Assembly (NCBI GenBank): GCA_011524755.1
Contig: WTJR01000209.1
Coordinates: forward strand, 1 to 9,355
Length of the DNA: 9,355 bases
From: Halieaceae bacterium
Lineage (GTDB): Bacteria; Pseudomonadota; Gammaproteobacteria; Pseudomonadales; Halieaceae
Direction: 5' to 3'
In this document: positions 5,851-9,355 of the stretch, piece after piece
Position numbering within the stretch: position 1 is the stretch's first letter
Layout of the letters: each line of letters starts with the position of its first letter
Translations under genes and position numbers: made by a program
Notes under the pieces: model-generated
Databases searched by the model: none
Seen by the model: only the letters and a program-made list of their open reading frames with translations
What the model was told of the DNA's origin: nothing

Positions 5851-5909
5851 GCACGCTTAAACCCTAAGTGTGGCATGCTCGCACTGTCAGTTTGATAAAG
5901 AATCATCGT

Positions 5910-7409
5910 ATGAAATTTCGGGACCTCCGCGAATTCCTTGACACCTTGGAAGCCAACGGCGACTTGGTGAGAATCAAAGAAGAGATAGATCCTAATCTTG
6001 AGATGACCGAAATCGCCGATCGCACTCTCCGTGGCGGTGGCCCGGCTTTGCTCTTTGAAAACCCCAAAGGTTACGACACCCCGCTGCTCGCGAATCTTTT
6101 TGGTACCGAAAAACGCGTGGCCCTGGGTATGGGCGCGGACTCTATCGAGGCCCTGCGCGAGATCGGCGAGCTACTCGCCTATCTGCGACAACCCGATCCG
6201 CCCAAAGGCATGCGCGACCTCATCGACAAAGCACCGCTGCTCAAAAAAGTGCTGAACATGGGGCCTAAGATTATTAGTCGACCGCCATGCCAAGATATTG
6301 TTTTGCGGGGTGATGACATTGATCTTACGACCCTGCCGATCCAAACCTGCTGGCCAGGTGACGTGGGACCGCTCGTCACGTGGCCACTGGTCATCACTCG
6401 CGGTCCTGAAAAACCTCGCATGAATCTTGGCATCTACCGGATGCAGCTGTTGGGTCCTAACAAGCTCATCATGCGATGGCTGTCGCATCGCGGAGGTGCA
6501 CTCGATTTCCGCGACTGGACGCTGAAACGACCCGGTGAGCCCTACCCTGTCGCCATCGCACTGGGCGCCGATCCTGCGACAACACTCGGCGCGGTAACAC
6601 CTGTCCCAGATGCACTGTCAGAATATGCATTCGCCGGATTACTGCGGGGCGGTAAAACGGAGTTGGCCAACTGCCTCACCCCTCGATGCAAGGACAACGA
6701 ACTGCTCGTTCCGGCGCACTCAGAGATTATTTTGGAAGGCTATATTGATCCGAACGAGATGGCAGACGAGGGTCCATTCGGAGATCACACAGGTTACTAC
6801 AATGAAGTAGAGAGTTTCCCGGTCTTTACTGTGGAGACGATGACAACACGTAAAAACCCCATCTATCACAGCACTTACACCGGTAGACCACCGGATGAGC
6901 CCGCTATCTTAGGTGTGGCCTTGAACGAAGTTTTTGTGCCGCTTCTACAGAAGCAATTCCCTGAGATCGTTGATTTTTATCTGCCACCCGAGGGCTGCTC
7001 TTACCGAATGGCCGTTGTCAGCATACGCAAAGAATACCCGGGGCATGCCAAGCGTATTATGTTGGGCATCTGGAGTTTTCTCCGTCAGTTCATGTACACC
7101 AAGTTCATTGTCATCACAGACGAGGACGTCGATGTCCGAAGCTGGGAGGATGTGATCTGGGCCATGACAACGCGCATGGATCCGCGTCGCGACTCTGTTT
7201 TCATCGATAATACGCCCATCGACTACCTTGACTTCGCGTCACCTGTCGCTGGTCTCGGCTCCAAAGTGGGTATGGATGCGACCAACAAATGGGAAGGGGA
7301 AACTGATCGCGAGTGGGGCACGTCGATTCAGATGGACGCAACGGTCAAAGAGCGCGTGGACTCGATGTGGGATTCTCTCGGCATCCACCTGCCAGGGCGC
7401 AAACGCTAA
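5910..7409 (+). CDS. ubiD: 4-hydroxy-3-polyprenylbenzoate decarboxylase
   Basis: UbiD removes the carboxyl group from polyprenyl-4-hydroxybenzoate in ubiquinone synthesis, using the prenylated FMN cofactor made by UbiX (not in this window). The 499-residue product is essentially colinear with E. coli UbiD (497). Visible family blocks are EMTEIADRTLRGGGPALLFENP near residues 30-52, NLGIYRMQLLGPNKLIMRWLSHRGGA near 172-197, ALGADPATTLGAVTPVPD, the acidic catalytic-region motif EGPFGDHTGYYNE from residue 287, IYHSTYTGRPPDEPA, FYLPPEGCSYR, and TPIDYLDFASPV near the end. The start is taken at the ATG at 5910 (MKFRDLREFL), matching the family; a GTG at 5868 would add 14 unconserved residues. The ribosome site is weak (TAAAG). 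It follows rho on the same strand and its last 4 bp overlap the end of convergent hemY. Confidence 0.97.
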   Translation: MKFRDLREFLDTLEANGDLVRIKEEIDPNLEMTEIADRTLRGGGPALLFENPKGYDTPLLANLFGTEKRVALGMGADSIEALREIGELLAYLRQPDPPKGMRDLIDKAPLLKKVLNMGPKIISRPPCQDIVLRGDDIDLTTLPIQTCWPGDVGPLVTWPLVITRGPEKPRMNLGIYRMQLLGPNKLIMRWLSHRGGALDFRDWTLKRPGEPYPVAIALGADPATTLGAVTPVPDALSEYAFAGLLRGGKTELANCLTPRCKDNELLVPAHSEIILEGYIDPNEMADEGPFGDHTGYYNEVESFPVFTVETMTTRKNPIYHSTYTGRPPDEPAILGVALNEVFVPLLQKQFPEIVDFYLPPEGCSYRMAVVSIRKEYPGHAKRIMLGIWSFLRQFMYTKFIVITDEDVDVRSWEDVIWAMTTRMDPRRDSVFIDNTPIDYLDFASPVAGLGSKVGMDATNKWEGETDREWGTSIQMDATVKERVDSMWDSLGIHLPGRKR

Positions 7410-8215
7410 GACTTTTTGACCCCAATGGTTCCCAGGGCTGTCACCACAAAGGGTGCTGGCTGTTTCCCATAGTGCTCAATCAAGGTTTTCTCTGCGTCAC
7501 CCTTAGGCAGTAGCTGCGCTTTCGCAATCACCAACCCATTGGCCACATCGGTGGCACTCCGGTTGCCCGAGAGTTCAGTTAAGGCATTGACCATCGAGGG
7601 CGCATCGTCGAGGTTAATTTGCGCCAAGGCGTGCGTCGCTGAAGCTGTCCAGCCACGTTTTGACAGCGCCTGTAATTCTAATTCCGCGTCTTTCGAGCGC
7701 CCCAACCGACATAACTGACTCGCATAATGCGCCGTCATTTCCGGAGCTTGCTTGAGTTCTGCTTTAGCACCACTCCACACCCGCTTTAGCTGGTCGGAGT
7801 TTGCCGTTGCCTCGAGCTGTCGCTTCAATACCCAGACATCTGCGTTAGCGCGTTCGGCGTCAGAGAAAAGATCAAATTTCATTAACTTTGGCAGCCGCTG
7901 TACCACGGTGTCGGTCCGCTCATCAAACATGGCAATCAAGGTTTCTCGCAACAAGGCAGACGCTTTGTCTTCGCGCCTCTTCTCTAACCAGCGCCCGACG
8001 CCAGGTCCGAGCCCCAGAATAGCGGATAGAAAACGAAAACTTACTCGCACTATCCACAAGAGTAGGAATAGTGCGATGCCTGCCGCTACCAGCGTTGTCT
8101 CGAGTCGATACTGACCAAACTGAATCAGGACGTAACCTGCATCGAACGCAAGCAACGACACAAGAGCAACACCGGCAGCAAGACCGCCAAGAATTAACCA
8201 CACCTGTCGCCGCAT
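7406..8215 (-). CDS. hemY: HemY-like inner-membrane TPR protein, shortened
   Basis: HemY of the hemCDXY operon is an inner-membrane protein with a cytosolic or membrane-attached TPR-like region; its exact role in heme synthesis is unsettled. It is not the protoporphyrinogen oxidase that shares the symbol in Bacillus. The HemY_N region is clear: a membrane segment at about residues 5-24, the family block DAGYVLIQFGQYRLETT (25-41), a second membrane segment at about 42-58, then the basic R-rich linker and WLEKRREDKASALLRETLIAMFD. The remaining helical part includes AHYASQLCRLGRSKDAELELQAL, which fits a TPR hairpin. At 269 residues it is far shorter than E. coli HemY (about 398), lacking C-terminal TPR repeats. 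Its ATG overlaps the hemX stop by one base (TAATG) with GGAG just upstream, so translation is coupled to hemX. It ends inside the ubiD stop region. Confidence 0.85.
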   Translation of the reverse strand: MRRQVWLILGGLAAGVALVSLLAFDAGYVLIQFGQYRLETTLVAAGIALFLLLWIVRVSFRFLSAILGLGPGVGRWLEKRREDKASALLRETLIAMFDERTDTVVQRLPKLMKFDLFSDAERANADVWVLKRQLEATANSDQLKRVWSGAKAELKQAPEMTAHYASQLCRLGRSKDAELELQALSKRGWTASATHALAQINLDDAPSMVNALTELSGNRSATDVANGLVIAKAQLLPKGDAEKTLIEHYGKQPAPFVVTALGTIGVKKS

Positions 8216-9327
8216 TACTCCGTCCCCCCTCCAACACTGTCAGCTAGCGCCTCGGGAATGGGTCGCGGCTCGTCGCGGAAGACGCGCAGAGTCTCAGATA
8301 GATCAGGAAGGGGTGGTGCTATGTCGATGACCCTCAGTGCCACAAGCGACTCGACAATACTTATCGCACGCGAGTCATCAGCGCGTGAATGCCGCTTGAT
8401 AAATGACGCGGTGCGATCAACTGACGCAACAAAATTCGGTTCATCACCCATTAATAGAGCCAATCGAGCTTGCTCAAACATGGCAGTCAATGAAGATTGT
8501 GCCAGTGCAGCCCATTCACTGGGCAGGGGTCGCACCTCAGAGGACTCAAGCGTAGTGACTACGAAGTAAGACGACAAAACACCAATCGCCTGCTGGAGGA
8601 ACGATGGTGAATCTGATGGATTATCTGAGGCAGACCCCGAAAGCGGCTGCGGCTCAAACCCGAGCGAGACCAGCTCTAACTGTCCTACCTGCTGCTCGAG
8701 GGCCTGCAGCTGACTGAGAAGTCCGATGCGATCCACCTGCGGTAATGCAGACAACGCAGCGATATTCGAAGCCACTAACCGCCGAAGCGATTCCGCTTTA
8801 CCGGTATCAACACCTGCCAACAACTGATCAGCTCCCCGCAACAAAACGAGTGCTGCTGTGACATCTCTGGCGACCTCGAGGCGCTGGCTTGCCATACGAA
8901 CATTAAATTCGGCCTCGGCTGTTCGCCAAGCTGCTTGGTCAACGCCCGATTGTCGTTCCAACTGCGCCTCGGCGCGGGCAAGTGCTTCCTTTAACCGCTG
9001 CTCGGAGGCCGTCATGCGATCAACCTCCCCTGTTAGCCGTGACAATTTTTTGTCCTGCTCCTGAACGACTGCTGCCAGGCGTTCGGTTATCGCAGCATCA
9101 ACTTGTCCAGGAATAGTGTCGAGTGCCGACTTCTGACTGGCCTCGAGTTCCGCGACAGACGCTTTAATCGAATCGCGCTCATCGAGCAGTTGATTGGCAA
9201 GTGGAAGACCATAGTAGTAGCCAGCGGCTCCAAGCGCTGCAAGGCAGAGGAGCAAAATAAGCAGGAGACTCCGGGTTATCCAACCACCGGTTCGACTCGG
9301 CTTCTTTGCAACGCGCTGCTCACTCAT
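8215..9327 (-). CDS. hemX: HemX-like membrane protein of the heme operon
   Basis: The 370-residue product has a short basic cytosolic N-terminus, one membrane segment at about residues 20-39 (rich in Leu and Ala, then GYYYGL), and a long Ala/Glu/Gln coiled-coil at about 45-125. The conserved HemX core follows: WRTAEAEFNVRMASQRLEV then VTAALVLLRGADQLLA near residues 135-170. HemX proteins are often named uroporphyrinogen-III C-methyltransferase by operon position, but no SAM-dependent methyltransferase motif is visible and that activity is not supported; a membrane scaffold or regulator of heme synthesis is the cautious reading. Residues about 230-245 form a Ser/Asp/Pro-rich linker (SGSASDNPSDSPS). 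The start at 9327 is preceded by GAGG, embedded in the end of the upstream hemD frame. The gene is followed without a gap by hemY. Confidence 0.88.
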   Translation of the reverse strand: MSEQRVAKKPSRTGGWITRSLLLILLLCLAALGAAGYYYGLPLANQLLDERDSIKASVAELEASQKSALDTIPGQVDAAITERLAAVVQEQDKKLSRLTGEVDRMTASEQRLKEALARAEAQLERQSGVDQAAWRTAEAEFNVRMASQRLEVARDVTAALVLLRGADQLLAGVDTGKAESLRRLVASNIAALSALPQVDRIGLLSQLQALEQQVGQLELVSLGFEPQPLSGSASDNPSDSPSFLQQAIGVLSSYFVVTTLESSEVRPLPSEWAALAQSSLTAMFEQARLALLMGDEPNFVASVDRTASFIKRHSRADDSRAISIVESLVALRVIDIAPPLPDLSETLRVFRDEPRPIPEALADSVGGGTE

Positions 9328-9331
9328 AACA

Positions 9332-9355
9332 TCACCTCGGAACTCTGCTTGCTAG
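9332..9355 (-). CDS. hemD: last codons of an upstream gene, probably hemD (uroporphyrinogen-III synthase)
   Basis: Seven minus-strand codons (LASRVPR) followed by TGA (9334-9332) end 4 nt before the hemX ATG and contain the hemX ribosome site. The fragment itself is too short to identify. The hemD call rests only on the known hemC-hemD-hemX-hemY order, in which hemD directly precedes hemX. Confidence 0.4.
   Translation of the reverse strand, partial: LASRVPR

Noticed and set aside
5868..5909. Extension of UbiD to a GTG start at 5868
   Set aside because: The added 14 residues do not resemble the family N-terminus, while MKFRDLREFL at 5910 does.
7752..8114. 120-codon open frame on the + strand
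   Set aside because: It is antisense to hemY, Ser/Arg-rich and consistent with a shadow of the hemY codons.
8215..9327. HemX as an active uroporphyrinogen-III C-methyltransferase
   Set aside because: No SAM-methyltransferase motifs are visible; the protein is a membrane anchor with coiled-coil, and the name derives from operon position.

Overview
This window looks like ordinary chromosomal core sequence from a gammaproteobacterium. The evidence is a class I (gamma-type) GshA, a Mip/FklB-like FKBP lipoprotein beside a TIGR02444 protein, the order trxA-rho-ubiD, and hemX-hemY read away from a hemD tail. Similar groupings occur in Pseudomonas and relatives. A marine Cellvibrionales/Halieaceae-type lineage fits the intermediate GC content and protein flavour, but that placement is inference. 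I see no rRNA, tRNA, CRISPR array, IS element, phage gene or defence gene.

Layout, left to right: the last 34 codons of an unidentified + strand gene (3-107); a possible 45-residue ORF on the minus strand, convergent with it (109-246); gshA on + (335-1909), followed by a hairpin with a T-tract; then a minus-strand group read right to left, consisting of a GIY-YIG protein (3318-3611), a TIGR02444 protein that overlaps it by 14 bp (2846-3331), a compact terminator, and an FKBP lipoprotein (2043-2777). Divergent from that group is trxA (3679-4005). A 215-nt structured leader separates trxA from rho (4221-5795), and ubiD follows (5910-7409). ubiD meets hemY tail to tail with a 4-bp overlap; hemY (7406-8215) and hemX (8215-9327) are minus-strand genes translationally coupled by a 1-bp overlap, and the last codons of what is probably hemD sit at the right edge.

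Functionally the window covers thiol redox (GshA, thioredoxin), periplasmic protein folding (FKBP lipoprotein), transcription termination (Rho), ubiquinone synthesis (UbiD) and the accessory proteins of the heme operon (HemX, HemY). No gap without a gene exceeds 300 bases.

I did not find a new multi-gene system. The points most worth a second look are within otherwise standard genes: a 102-residue acidic then Arg/Asn-rich N-terminal extension on Rho, a three-residue insertion in the Rho ATPase core, a rho leader with three tandem stem-loops and possible alternative pairing, a HemY about one third shorter than usual that abuts ubiD, and a terminator only about 29 nt ahead of the FKBP start codon.
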